64,000 bases of DNA. Origin: VBDM01 sp964430565. GTDB taxonomy: Bacteria; Pseudomonadota; Gammaproteobacteria; Burkholderiales; SG8-39. The notes under the pieces are model-generated. The model was not told the DNA's origin and made no database searches. It worked only from the letters and a program-made list of their open reading frames with translations. A program made the translations under genes and the position numbers. Location of the stretch: NCBI GenBank assembly GCA_964430565.1, contig CAYSFD010000051.1:248001-312000 (forward strand), written 5' to 3'. Below are positions 16,926 through 25,198 of the stretch, piece after piece. The stretch's first letter is position 1; each line of letters starts with the position of its first letter.

Positions 16926-18371
16926 ATGACAGGCTCGCAATTCTGGATGATCTGGCCCGACAACGCGATATTGTCAGCGTTGATCCTGTTCGTCATCGCA
17001 ATGCCATTCCTGTATGCCGCGCGCAAGCTGGTGCACGACTTCCTTCGCTCGGTCGGCCAGATGGTCGGCGGCCCCTTCAGGATGGGCGCGCGCTGGCTGT
17101 TTGCCAGCGCGCGGGACATGAGGGAGCGCAACAAGGCGGTCCTGATCGCGCACGGGCGCGAAGAAGTGGGCCAGCTGATCGAGCGCGAATTCGAGCGCAT
17201 CGGGGCGCTGGTGACGCGCGATCTGGAAGGCTATCCGGCCCTGCAGCGCAAGCTGCTCGAAGAGATCACGCGCGTCGAGGAGGACTACAAGAAATGCGGC
17301 GAAGTGCCGCCGACGCCCCCGGAATGGGTCGAGGCGGTCTCCGCGATCGCCAAGGTCAAGTCGGACAGCAACGAGATGGTGCAGAGGATCCTCGAGGAGA
17401 TCAAGCGCTCGGTCCACACCATCCATGACAAGGCGCTCGGCGAATACCGCCGCGCCTACGAGTCGCGGCACAAGATACTGAACGGCTTCATGCCGTTCTG
17501 GCGCTCGCTCGACAAGACCTTCGGGCAGGTGGACAAGAAGCTCACGGGGCTGCAGGACACGTCGTCGAAGATCGACGCGCAGATGGACAAATACGAGCAG
17601 ATCAACAAGAAGACCGACAAGGCCGAGCACGCATTGACGGTCTCCGCATTTACCCAGTTCGCTATCGCCACGCTGGTGCTGCTGATCGCGGCGGGCGGCG
17701 CGCTCGTCAACTTCAAGCTGATCGCGCTGCCGATGTCCGAGATGGTAGGCGCGGGCGACTATCTGACGGCAACGCTCCGCATGTCCGACGTGGCCGCGCT
17801 CGTCATCATCTTCGTCGAAGCGACGATGGGTTTGTTCCTGATGGAGGCGTTGCGCATCACGCACCTCTTTCCCCGCATTGGCAACCTCCCGGATGCGATG
17901 CGGCGGCGCGTATTGTGGATTTCGCTCACGCTGCTGGTGATACTGGCCGGAATCGAGGCTGCGCTGGCGCTGATGCGCGACATGATAGTCGTCGAGAAGA
18001 TGGCGACACTGCAACAGCTCAGGGGCGGGCAGCAGGCGGCGCCCGCCGACCCCATGCTTGCGAGCATTCCGACCTACGGCCAGATGCTGCTGGGATTCAT
18101 TCTGCCGTTCGCGCTCGCATTCGTCGCGATTCCGCTCGAGTCGTTCATGCATTCGGCGCGCACCGTCGGGGGAGCGGCGCTCGTGGTGCTCGTGCGCGTG
18201 CTGGCGTTCGTGCTGCGGGTCCTCGGCAACCTCGTGCGCCAACTGTGCAAGGTGCTGACTACGCTGTACGACGTCACCATCGTGCTCCCGCTGCTGATCG
18301 AGCGCATGGTCAAGACGGCGCGCGGCGGCGGCGAGGCGGCCGAATCGCGCCCCATCAAGCGGGCGGCGTAA
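16926..18371 (+). CDS. Membrane protein with long coiled-coil domain, unknown function
   Basis: I do not recognise this 481-residue protein. One membrane helix sits at about residues 14-34. A long charged helical region of about 200 residues follows (for example EEVGQLIEREFERIGALVTR and IDAQMDKYEQINKKTDKAEH). After it come four or five hydrophobic helices from about residue 240 to 430, and a basic C-terminal tail. It lies 12 bases before a VWA lipoprotein gene, so the two are probably co-expressed. The arrangement suggests a membrane platform whose cytoplasmic or periplasmic stalk contacts the VWA protein. It resembles neither MotA/ExbB nor flotillin in visible motifs. Confidence 0.7.
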   Translation: MTGSQFWMIWPDNAILSALILFVIAMPFLYAARKLVHDFLRSVGQMVGGPFRMGARWLFASARDMRERNKAVLIAHGREEVGQLIEREFERIGALVTRDLEGYPALQRKLLEEITRVEEDYKKCGEVPPTPPEWVEAVSAIAKVKSDSNEMVQRILEEIKRSVHTIHDKALGEYRRAYESRHKILNGFMPFWRSLDKTFGQVDKKLTGLQDTSSKIDAQMDKYEQINKKTDKAEHALTVSAFTQFAIATLVLLIAAGGALVNFKLIALPMSEMVGAGDYLTATLRMSDVAALVIIFVEATMGLFLMEALRITHLFPRIGNLPDAMRRRVLWISLTLLVILAGIEAALALMRDMIVVEKMATLQQLRGGQQAAPADPMLASIPTYGQMLLGFILPFALAFVAIPLESFMHSARTVGGAALVVLVRVLAFVLRVLGNLVRQLCKVLTTLYDVTIVLPLLIERMVKTARGGGEAAESRPIKRAA

Positions 18372-18383
18372 AGCGGGGGACTC

Positions 18384-19043
18384 ATGACCAAGCGATTACT
18401 CGTCGTAGCGCTGCTCGGGCTGCTTGCGGGCGGCTCCGCCTGCACCGACCAGCGCAGCCACTCCCAGGCGGTATACATGCTGGTGGATACCTCCGGGACC
18501 TACGCGGCCGAAATCAAGAAGGCCCAGTCCATCGTCAACTACCTGCTCGGCACGCTGCAGGCAGGGGATTCGCTCGCGGTGGCGAGGGTGAAGACGCGCA
18601 GCTTCAGCGAGAAGGACATCATCGCCAAGGTCACCTTTGACGCCCAGCCGTCGCAGGCAAACGCCCAGAAGCGCGAGTTCAGCGCAAAGTTCGACGCTTT
18701 CGTCAAGACGGTCGGCGGCAGCGCCTATACGGACATTACCGGCGGCCTCATCCAGGGCGCGATGTTCCTCAACGAAACGGGGGCGGGGAAGAAGACCATC
18801 CTGATCTTCTCGGACATGCAGGAGGAGCTCGACAAGGTGACGGTCCGCAATTTTAAAATCGACCTGAAGAACATCCGCGTCGTGGCGGTCAACGTCGTCA
18901 AGCTCAAGACCGACAACATCGACCCGCGGAAGTACATGGGGCGGCTCGAGGCTTGGCAGAAGCGGGTCGAAGCGGCGGGCGCCTCCGAGTGGCGCATCAT
19001 CAACGATATCGAGCGCCTGGACGCGCTGCTCTCCAGGGGCTAG
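18384..19043 (+). CDS. VWA-domain lipoprotein
   Basis: The 219-residue protein has a lipoprotein signal peptide ending at LLAGGSAC (Cys about residue 20). A von Willebrand factor A-like fold follows: MLVDTSGTYAAEIKKA gives a MIDAS-type DxSGT start, TDITGGLIQGAMFL matches the threonine/aspartate loop, and KTILIFSDMQEE supplies the third loop. The MIDAS is close to complete (DTSGT instead of DxSxS). It is probably a periplasmic metal-dependent adhesion or assembly factor. It follows the coiled-coil membrane gene by 12 bases. The system it serves is unknown. Confidence 0.82.
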   Translation: MTKRLLVVALLGLLAGGSACTDQRSHSQAVYMLVDTSGTYAAEIKKAQSIVNYLLGTLQAGDSLAVARVKTRSFSEKDIIAKVTFDAQPSQANAQKREFSAKFDAFVKTVGGSAYTDITGGLIQGAMFLNETGAGKKTILIFSDMQEELDKVTVRNFKIDLKNIRVVAVNVVKLKTDNIDPRKYMGRLEAWQKRVEAAGASEWRIINDIERLDALLSRG

Positions 19044-19067
19044 GAACCTTACGACGAAGGACTTAGG

Positions 19068-19586
19068 TTACAGCGCCTGAAGCTCCTTTCCCCGCAGTCC
19101 CGTCAAGAGCACCTCGCCGTTGGCGGCGACCCGAAACTCCCCGTAGCGCGCCGCTTCGTAGCGTTTGGCCGTGCCCTCCTGGAAGAAGAAGGCGTTGGTC
19201 GCGAACTTCATATTGCCTTCGCGCACGCGATAGCGGAGGAGCACTTCGTTGGCGCCGGGAGGCGTGCCTTCGTCCAGACGGCGAAAACTTGCTATTGCGC
19301 GTTCATCGAGCACCGCAACGATGAGTCCGTCCGCCGTTGCGAGGCCCTGTCGCCCGAAGCTCGATGTGCCGGTTAAATCGGAGCGCTTCATCGCGGGCTG
19401 GGCGTCGTTCGCAATCTTGAACCGCAGCGCCATGTAATCGCCTTGCATGAGAGAGCGTGGGTCTACGGGCGCGAGCTCGAGATAGACGAGTTTTCCGCTT
19501 TCGAGCTGGCGCTCCTTTCCGGCGATCGAGTAGGCAACCAGCACAAGGACTGCCGCGCACCAGACAAGCGCGATGGCGCTACGCAT
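19068..19586 (-). CDS. GDYXXLXY-domain membrane-anchored protein
   Basis: The 172-residue protein starts at the ATG at 19586 with a membrane segment (MRSAIALVWCAAVLVLVAYS). The soluble part contains the defining motif QGDYMALRF, followed by a DGLIVAVLDE strand and the ending GEVLLTGLRGKELQAL. This is the GDYXXLXY family found with DUF2157 and DUF4401 membrane proteins. It overlaps the end of the DUF4401 gene by 8 bases and closes a three-gene operon. No function has been shown for the trio; a membrane or envelope role is likely. Confidence 0.82.
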   Translation of the reverse strand: MRSAIALVWCAAVLVLVAYSIAGKERQLESGKLVYLELAPVDPRSLMQGDYMALRFKIANDAQPAMKRSDLTGTSSFGRQGLATADGLIVAVLDERAIASFRRLDEGTPPGANEVLLRYRVREGNMKFATNAFFFQEGTAKRYEAARYGEFRVAANGEVLLTGLRGKELQAL

Positions 19587-20652
19587 CGAGGCGCTCTTTC
19601 GGCATGACCACGTTGAGCACGAGCCAGCGCGCGGCAAGCAGCGCCACGGCCGTCACCGCCAGCACGCCTGATTTCAGCAGCAGCGTGGCATCAAGCAGGT
19701 AGTAGTAGCCGGAAACGCAGAACAGAAGCGCCGCGATTCCCAGACCGACGAGCACCCGGTTACCGTTGGCGAAGCCGAGCAGGGCGATCATGAGCCCGCC
19801 CGCGATTCCGGGCGCCTTGAAGGACGCGGCGCCGATCGCTGCCGCGGCGATGAGGGCGAGGACCGCTCTTCGCTCCGGGAGCACCCATCCCGCGCGCTGG
19901 AGCAGTGCCCACACCGAAACGACCAGCGCCGCGAGGATCAGCGCTTCCCCGAGCCAGGGCCAGCCTCTTGAGACGGTCCCTGACCCGAGCAGCGCGGCCA
20001 TCGAATGGCCCAGGAGCGCCGTGCCTTCCATTTGCACGAAAGCAAGCGTGAGACCGTAGCCGATCGGTGTCACGATGGAATGGTGTTTTCCGAACCGCGC
20101 CTCGTTCAGCCATACCCAGGCGACCACCGTCGCGACCACGCCCGCGGCGATGAAATAAGCGCCAGACGCCTCGCAGGCGTAGGCGAACGCGAGTCCCGCG
20201 GCGTATGCCGATCCGGCCCGATGGATGAAATTCGGCATCGCGACGGCGAGCAAGGCCTCGATCACCGCGATCAGCGCCACAGGTGTCGCCCGTATCGTCG
20301 CATGATCGAAGAATCCGAAAATCCCGACCACGACCAGCGTCTGTCCGGCAATGCTCACCGCCAGGGCGAACATGGATGCGAAGTCGCCTTGCGGAAAATT
20401 GCGAAACAGGGCGTAGGCCCCCGCGATGACCATGAGCCCGACGGCGAGCGACGCGATTTTGTTTTCCAGTACGAAAGAGAATCCCGCCCCGACGAACGCC
20501 AGAAGAAACATGGCCGCGATCAATCCGGCGATGCCGAGCATCACCCGCACATACCACGGCGTATGCGCTTCCTCAACCGCGGGCATGGCGTCGACTGTCA
20601 ACCCGGCGGATGCGAGCTTCGACCAGAGCTCGCGCACGGAGGACGGACTCAT
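19579..20652 (-). CDS. DUF4401 family membrane protein
   Basis: The 357-residue protein begins at ATG 20652 (MSPSSVRELWSKLASAGLTV). About ten to twelve hydrophobic helices follow after a start resembling VEEAHTPWYVRVMLGIAG, typical of DUF4401. A much longer in-frame extension exists upstream, but it lies antisense to the DUF2157 gene and its composition is not protein-like. The start overlaps the stop of the DUF2157 gene by ATGA. It is the middle gene of a conserved trio of unknown function. Confidence 0.82.
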   Translation of the reverse strand: MSPSSVRELWSKLASAGLTVDAMPAVEEAHTPWYVRVMLGIAGLIAAMFLLAFVGAGFSFVLENKIASLAVGLMVIAGAYALFRNFPQGDFASMFALAVSIAGQTLVVVGIFGFFDHATIRATPVALIAVIEALLAVAMPNFIHRAGSAYAAGLAFAYACEASGAYFIAAGVVATVVAWVWLNEARFGKHHSIVTPIGYGLTLAFVQMEGTALLGHSMAALLGSGTVSRGWPWLGEALILAALVVSVWALLQRAGWVLPERRAVLALIAAAAIGAASFKAPGIAGGLMIALLGFANGNRVLVGLGIAALLFCVSGYYYLLDATLLLKSGVLAVTAVALLAARWLVLNVVMPKERLDA

Positions 20653-21608
20653 GTGCTCTCCCCGCGTGCCATCTGCTTGAGCCACCAGCCGGATGCCGCT
20701 GCCATTGCGATCACCACGAGAGCGATAAAAAGGAAACCGGCCCCTTCGGCGCGGTGGAGGATGTTTTTGCCGAGGAACGCTGTGACCACGACAATCACCG
20801 AGAGACATCCGCCGGCGAGCACGAACAGATCGCGCATCAGGTTCCGGTACGCGGCGTACGCGCAGGCGAGCCAGACTGGATAAGCGATCAAGGCTGCAGC
20901 GCTCGTTGCCCGCCAGTCGAAAATGGCCAGAATCATCAGGAGCGTTACCGTCGTGCCGCTGGCGATGGCGAGCAGCCGGGGCGCCCAGCGCTCCTCCAGC
21001 CAGGCGACGCGCTGCGCCGCGAGCTCCCAGCCGACGAGCGCGGCGGTATTGAAAACAAAGAGCGTCCAGACTTGGCGCTCGGTGCTGAAGACGATGCCAA
21101 GCATGCCGGGGAAGACCTGGAAATAGAGAACGATGGCAACGTTTGCGATCGCAATCCAGAGCATCCACAGGCCGGAGAAACGGCCGATGAGGACCCAGGG
21201 GATCATCAAAGCCGCCCAAGTTGCGAAAAGCTCCCAGGTGTCCGCGCCCGTCTGGTAGGTCTGGCCGAAGAACGCGAGCAAGGTGCCCAAGAAAATTGAG
21301 GCGACCAATAGCGAGGCCTTCCCCGCGGCCCGATCGGGTCCCAGCCGCCAGTAACCAAGCGCCGCTGCAATCAGGAGTAGCCCGACCAATCCGAACTTGG
21401 CGAACCTGCCGAGTTCGTTCCAGTTGTGCGCGACGAAGAAGACCACGGCGGCGGCCAGCGAAACCGCGCCGGACCACAACAGCAAGCGGTCGAGGAACAC
21501 CCGCCAGTCCCGCGCCCCGGGCAGCACCCCGGCGACGTCGAGCGCCGCTCGCGCGTCCGCGATGGCTCCCCGCTCGGACCAGGCGAGGATCGTATGCCGG
21601 TCGCTCAT
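20649..21608 (-). CDS. DUF2157 family membrane protein
   Basis: The 319-residue membrane protein has the DUF2157 domain at its start: WSERGAIADARAALDVAGV, then WRVFLDRLLLWSGAVSLAAA and VVFFVAHNWNELGRFAKFG. Nine or ten hydrophobic helices follow. DUF2157 proteins often stand first in an operon with DUF4401 and GDYXXLXY genes, exactly as here. No catalytic residues can be identified. The gene overlaps its downstream partner by four bases. Upstream lies a small coiled-coil gene, 16 bases away on the same strand. Confidence 0.83.
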   Translation of the reverse strand: MSDRHTILAWSERGAIADARAALDVAGVLPGARDWRVFLDRLLLWSGAVSLAAAVVFFVAHNWNELGRFAKFGLVGLLLIAAALGYWRLGPDRAAGKASLLVASIFLGTLLAFFGQTYQTGADTWELFATWAALMIPWVLIGRFSGLWMLWIAIANVAIVLYFQVFPGMLGIVFSTERQVWTLFVFNTAALVGWELAAQRVAWLEERWAPRLLAIASGTTVTLLMILAIFDWRATSAAALIAYPVWLACAYAAYRNLMRDLFVLAGGCLSVIVVVTAFLGKNILHRAEGAGFLFIALVVIAMAAASGWWLKQMARGEST

Positions 21609-21624
21609 CGACCTGGGCGCAAGG

Positions 21625-21918
21625 CTATTTGTTCTTGAAGTGCGAGTGCGCCTTGTCGAAGGCCTCGCTCATCTTCGCCCACACCTCGTCGGCGCCGCGC
21701 GCAAGCTCCTTCCACGCCTCGCCCGAGGCCGACTGCACCTTGGTCAACTCCTCGATCGCCTGATCGCGCTTCTGGCGGAACGCGGCGAGTTGCTTGTCGT
21801 ATTCGGCGCGCATGCCCGCCTGCGTGGTCTTGGCCTGCGCTTCCCATTTCGCCATCTCGGTGTTCCACAGATCCAGCTGGGACTTGAGCTTCTCGACGTA
21901 TTCGTCACGGTCGGCCAT
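21625..21918 (-). CDS. Small coiled-coil protein
   Basis: A 97-residue, almost wholly helical, charged protein (for example EYVEKLKSQLDLWNTEMAKW and AGMRAEYDKQLAAFRQKRDQ). The WNTEMAKWEAQA pattern is common in short coiled-coil proteins of proteobacteria that have no assigned role. AAGGAGGAT lies 5-6 bases before its ATG. It is on the same strand as the DUF2157 trio and could belong to it, or it may be independent. Confidence 0.78.
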   Translation of the reverse strand: MADRDEYVEKLKSQLDLWNTEMAKWEAQAKTTQAGMRAEYDKQLAAFRQKRDQAIEELTKVQSASGEAWKELARGADEVWAKMSEAFDKAHSHFKNK

Positions 21919-21951
21919 ACATCCTCCTTTTCGGTTGGCTAGGCTTCGAGT

Positions 21952-23193
21952 CTAAACTTCGGGCCCGGCATAGGCGCCGGCCGTATGGGGAAACATGAGC
22001 TTGACGATCTTGAATTTCGAAATGTCCACCGTCGCGTCCATGTGCAGGAACACCGTTGCGTCGCGGAACAGCTTTTCGATGCCGAAGTCGAGCATGATGC
22101 CGTTGCCGCCGTGCAGCTCGACCGCGTGCTGAGCGACCTTGAAGACTTCTTCCGAGGCGAACAGCTTCACCATGTTGCACAGCTCTTCCGCGTCGGGGGC
22201 GCGCTCGTCCACCGCGCGCGCCGCCTCGCGCAGCAGCGCGCGCACCGCGCGCAGGCTCGTCGCCATCTCGGCGAGGCGCAGCGCGACCGCCTGGTGCTTG
22301 ATCAGGATGCGGCCGCCCTGCACGTAGTTTTGCACGTAGTCGGCGGTGCGCTCGAAGGCCGCGACGCCCACGCCCAGGTTTTTCGAGGCCTGGATGATCT
22401 TGCCGGGCTTGAAGTACATGCCGGCCTTGGCGAGGGCGTCGTTCTCGACGAGCAGGTGGTCCTTCGGCAGGCGCATGTCCTCGAATACGAGCTCACCGTT
22501 GTTCATGAAGCGTCCGCCGAGAGTCTCGTTGCAGCGCGCGATGGTGAGGCCTGGTGTGTCGCGCGGTACGAGGAAGCTCGATGTGCCCTGCAGCATGCCC
22601 ACGCCCGGCTTGGTGGTGGCGTAGACGACGTAAAGACTCGCGTCGTAGCCGTTGCTGATGAATTGCTTGCGACCGTTGATCACCCACTCGTCGCCTTTCA
22701 AGACCGCGCGCGTCTGCATTGCCGCTTCGGGGACGTTGTACGGCAGCCAGCGGTCGGAGGCCCCGCGCGGCTCGGTCAAGCAATGTGCGAGCAGAAACCC
22801 CGGGTCTTTCACGATGCGCGGGAACCACAGTTCCTGGAGGTGGCGCGGCGCCACGTTTCTGAGCAGCACCGAGACCTTCCAGATCTGCACCAGCTTGTCG
22901 GAAAGTCCCGAGTCCCCGCGTGCGATCTCCTCGGAAATGAGGGCGAAGGTCTGCACCTCATGGGCTGGGTCGAGCGCGACGCCGCCGAACTCCTCGGGCA
23001 CGCCGAGCGTGCGGATGCCGATTTTGTCGGCCTGCTCGAGAATCGAGCGCGGCAGGCGCTCGTTGGGGTCCATCAGCCACTCGCGCTGCCAGTTCTGCCG
23101 GATGAAGGGGGTGACGAAGTCGTTGACGAAGGCGCGGCAGCTTTCGCGCATCAGTCGCTGCTCTTCGGGGAGGCTGCGATCGATCGTGTCCAT
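21952..23193 (-). CDS. Acyl-CoA dehydrogenase family protein
   Basis: The 413-residue flavoprotein is of the acyl-CoA dehydrogenase fold. An N-terminal helical domain with GVPEEFGGVALDP is followed by CLTEPRGASD (FAD-binding), WVINGRKQFISNG and, late in the chain, ELHGGNGIMLDFGIEK. At the usual IYEGT position the sequence is HMDAT, so aspartate replaces the common catalytic glutamate. The Asp form is known in some alicyclic acyl-CoA dehydrogenases, but the substrate here is unknown. It lies 141 bases downstream of a D-2-hydroxyacid dehydrogenase gene. Start ATG at 23193. Confidence 0.85.
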   Translation of the reverse strand: MDTIDRSLPEEQRLMRESCRAFVNDFVTPFIRQNWQREWLMDPNERLPRSILEQADKIGIRTLGVPEEFGGVALDPAHEVQTFALISEEIARGDSGLSDKLVQIWKVSVLLRNVAPRHLQELWFPRIVKDPGFLLAHCLTEPRGASDRWLPYNVPEAAMQTRAVLKGDEWVINGRKQFISNGYDASLYVVYATTKPGVGMLQGTSSFLVPRDTPGLTIARCNETLGGRFMNNGELVFEDMRLPKDHLLVENDALAKAGMYFKPGKIIQASKNLGVGVAAFERTADYVQNYVQGGRILIKHQAVALRLAEMATSLRAVRALLREAARAVDERAPDAEELCNMVKLFASEEVFKVAQHAVELHGGNGIMLDFGIEKLFRDATVFLHMDATVDISKFKIVKLMFPHTAGAYAGPEV

Positions 23194-23334
23194 GGAGGAT
23201 TTTCTGGCCTGAGCTTAGAAAGTTCCGGCCCGCAGGCGAACTTCGAGACTTACGGGCCGGGGATGATCATACGCCCGCCCGGTGCGGCGTGTCGAAACCC
23301 GCGCGAGGGGATGTTGTGCGCTGAGGAGGTGAGG

Positions 23335-24318
23335 CTATTTTCTCGCACTCGCCAGCACGTCCGTATTTACCACATCGATCGGCGCGCCGGCGGCATAGGC
23401 GTTGATCTGGTCGAAGATCTGGCTGAAGCCGTTTTCGTATTCTTCGCGCGTCACGTAGCCGAGGTGAGGGGTGCAGACGACGTTCTCCAGGTTGAGCAGC
23501 GGATCGCGCGTGTCGCGCAGCGGCTCTTCTTCGTAGACATCGACCGCCGCCTTGCCCGGACGCCCCGCCTTGAGCGCCGCAACGAGCGCGCCGGGTTCGA
23601 TGAGCGGCGCGCGGCTGGTGTTGACGATGAGCGCTGTCGGCTTCATGCGGGCGAGATCGCGCGCGGTCACGATGCCCTGCGTGGCGTCGAGCAGGCGCAT
23701 GTGGAGCGTGATGATGTCGCATTCCTCGAAAAACGCTTCCTTGCTCGCAGCGACGGCGTAACCGTCGGAGCGCGCCCGCGAGCACGACGCTTCGCGCGCC
23801 CACACCAGCACGTCCATTTCGAACGCCTTTCCGTAGCCCGCGACGACGGCACCGATCCTGCCATAGCCGAATATGCCCAAGGTCTTTCCGCGCAAGCTGT
23901 TGCCGACGCCGGCCTGCCATTTCCCGGCCCTGAGCGAAGCCATCTGCCTGGGGATCCCGCGCATGGCGGCGATGATCAGTCCCCAGGTCAGCTCCGCGGT
24001 CGCATAGGACGGAGTGCCGGGACTCATGTTCGAGGACAAAACGATGCCGAGGCGCGTGCAGGCATCGACGTCGATGTGCGGAAAGATGCTGCGCTGGCTG
24101 ATGAGCTTGAGCTTTCCCAGGCGCTCGAGCAGCGGCGCGCGAATCTTGGTGCGCTCGCGGATCAGCACCAGCGCCTCGGCGTCCTTCAGGCGCTGGGCGA
24201 GCGCATCGACGTCCTGGATGTGATCGTTCCAGATTGTCACGTCGTGGCCCGCGAGCTTGCCGAAGGCTTTCAGCGTGCGGATCGTGTCGTGGTAGTCGTC
24301 GAGGATGGAGATCTTCAC
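23335..24318 (-). CDS. D-2-hydroxyacid dehydrogenase (NAD)
   Basis: This 327-residue enzyme belongs to the D-isomer-specific 2-hydroxyacid dehydrogenase family (SerA-like). The NAD-binding loop is LGIFGYGRIGAVVAGYGKAF. The catalytic triad is present: Arg in VNTSRAPLIEPGALVAALKAG (cut here at one arginine), Glu in VDVYEEEPL and His in VCTPHLGYVT. Hydride transfer between a 2-keto acid and a D-2-hydroxy acid is expected. The specific substrate is not evident. It overlaps the upstream cupin gene by ATGA, so the two form an operon. Confidence 0.92.
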   Translation of the reverse strand: MKISILDDYHDTIRTLKAFGKLAGHDVTIWNDHIQDVDALAQRLKDAEALVLIRERTKIRAPLLERLGKLKLISQRSIFPHIDVDACTRLGIVLSSNMSPGTPSYATAELTWGLIIAAMRGIPRQMASLRAGKWQAGVGNSLRGKTLGIFGYGRIGAVVAGYGKAFEMDVLVWAREASCSRARSDGYAVAASKEAFFEECDIITLHMRLLDATQGIVTARDLARMKPTALIVNTSRAPLIEPGALVAALKAGRPGKAAVDVYEEEPLRDTRDPLLNLENVVCTPHLGYVTREEYENGFSQIFDQINAYAAGAPIDVVNTDVLASARK

Positions 24319-24659
24319 GATTGCTCCACGAGAGGGACGAAGTCGTATTCGCCGATGCCTTGCAGCACGAGGAACGTGGCGGAGCTGTCGCCGCCGTTGA
24401 TGACCAGATGCGGTCGCTTCGGCGGCACCGAAAACGTTTCGCCGGGCCCGAGGCGCGCTTCTTCCTTGGGGTCGCGCAGGAAAATCCTGATCCTGCCCTG
24501 GAGCACATAGAACGTGTCCTGGATGTTGTTGTGGTAGTGCCAGGGCACTTTCTGGTTCGGCGAGATCTGAAGCTCGTTGATCCGGAAGCCGGACCGCTCG
24601 GCGTGAAATACGCGCCGCTCGACTTCGTAGAGATGGCTCGCATCCTTCACCGCTTGCAT
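24315..24659 (-). CDS. Small cupin-domain protein
   Basis: A 114-residue single-domain cupin. The metal-binding motif 1 is seen as VPWHYHNNIQDTFYVLQG and a second barrel half as FSVPPKRPHLVINGGD. I chose the ATG at 24659 because GAGGAG lies 9 bases upstream; a longer frame to 24737 is unlikely. It lies just before the D-2-hydroxyacid dehydrogenase and overlaps it by four bases. The two conserved His residues suggest a bound metal, but the role (isomerase, dioxygenase or sensor) cannot be told. Confidence 0.85.
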   Translation of the reverse strand: MQAVKDASHLYEVERRVFHAERSGFRINELQISPNQKVPWHYHNNIQDTFYVLQGRIRIFLRDPKEEARLGPGETFSVPPKRPHLVINGGDSSATFLVLQGIGEYDFVPLVEQS

Positions 24660-24830
24660 GGCGATCTCCTCGAATCCGGTGCCGAAGCGCGCAGTATGTA
24701 CCGCCGCGAACCTATGGAAAAGCGGACGCGCTTGCACCCTCTACTTGCCAACTGCGCCCGCATCTACCATACTGCGCGGGTCGAATTCTAACTGGGTCGG
24801 TCCGCGGTGCCTCCCAGGCGCCCCTTCTGG

Positions 24831-24898
24831 TTTCTCCCACTGGTAATTTGATGCCCCGCACACTTTCGCGTGGGGCAACTCCATCTTGGAGAGATTCA
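24831..24898 (+). promoter_or_regulatory. 5' leader of second cold-shock gene, copy of the leader at 14391
   Basis: The core TTTCTCCCACTGGTAATTTG at 24831-24850 runs on into ATGCC and nearly repeats the leader of the first csp gene. A hairpin follows (GCCCCGCAC and GCGTGGGGC, 24853-24876), then GGAGAG at 24888-24893 as ribosome site. TTTCTCC can pair with GGAGAGA (one G-U). Both leaders keep the order anti-ribosome-site, hairpin, ribosome site, ATG, which suggests a cold-responsive RNA structure. Confidence 0.55.
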
Positions 24899-25105
24899 AT
24901 GCCTACCGGCACCGTAAAGTGGTTCAATGCAAGCAAGGGTTTCGGCTTCATCCAGCCTGACGACAAGTCCAAGGACGTATTCGTGCACATCTCGGCGGTC
25001 GAGCGCGCCGGCCTCACCACGCTCAACGAGAATCAGAGTATTTCGTACCAGCTCGAGCAAGGACAGAACGGAAAGACGTCGGCAGTCGATTTGAAAGCCG
25101 TTTGA
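24899..25105 (+). CDS. cspA: Cold-shock protein CspA family
   Basis: A 68-residue cold-shock domain protein with classical motifs: MPTGTVKWFNASKGFGFIQP, containing RNP-1 (KGFGFIQPDD), and RNP-2 (DVFVHISAVERAG). It is the canonical CspA type that binds single-stranded RNA and DNA. ATG at 24899 follows GGAGAG with a 5-base spacing. It is followed by a GC hairpin and then by infA. This copy is closer to the family consensus than the one at 14462-14668. Confidence 0.97.
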   Translation: MPTGTVKWFNASKGFGFIQPDDKSKDVFVHISAVERAGLTTLNENQSISYQLEQGQNGKTSAVDLKAV

Positions 25106-25110
25106 CCGTA

Positions 25111-25130
25111 GGGGCGGGGTTCGCCGCCCC
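25111..25130 (+). terminator. Terminator-like hairpin after cspA
   Basis: GGGGCGG (25111-25117) pairs with CCGCCCC (25124-25130) around the six-base loop GGTTCG, 5 bases after the cspA stop. There is no T-tract, so it may be a weak terminator or an mRNA-stabilising hairpin. Confidence 0.5.
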
Positions 25131-25198
25131 CGCGTTCACAGCTTTCCCCGCAGTCGCGAGCGTCGGTCGTATACCGATCCGGAGCTGGAAGGGTGGAA

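Noticed and set aside
20653..21477. In-frame N-terminal extension of the DUF4401 protein
   Set aside because: It lies within the DUF2157 gene in another frame; the coupled ATGA start at 20652 is better.
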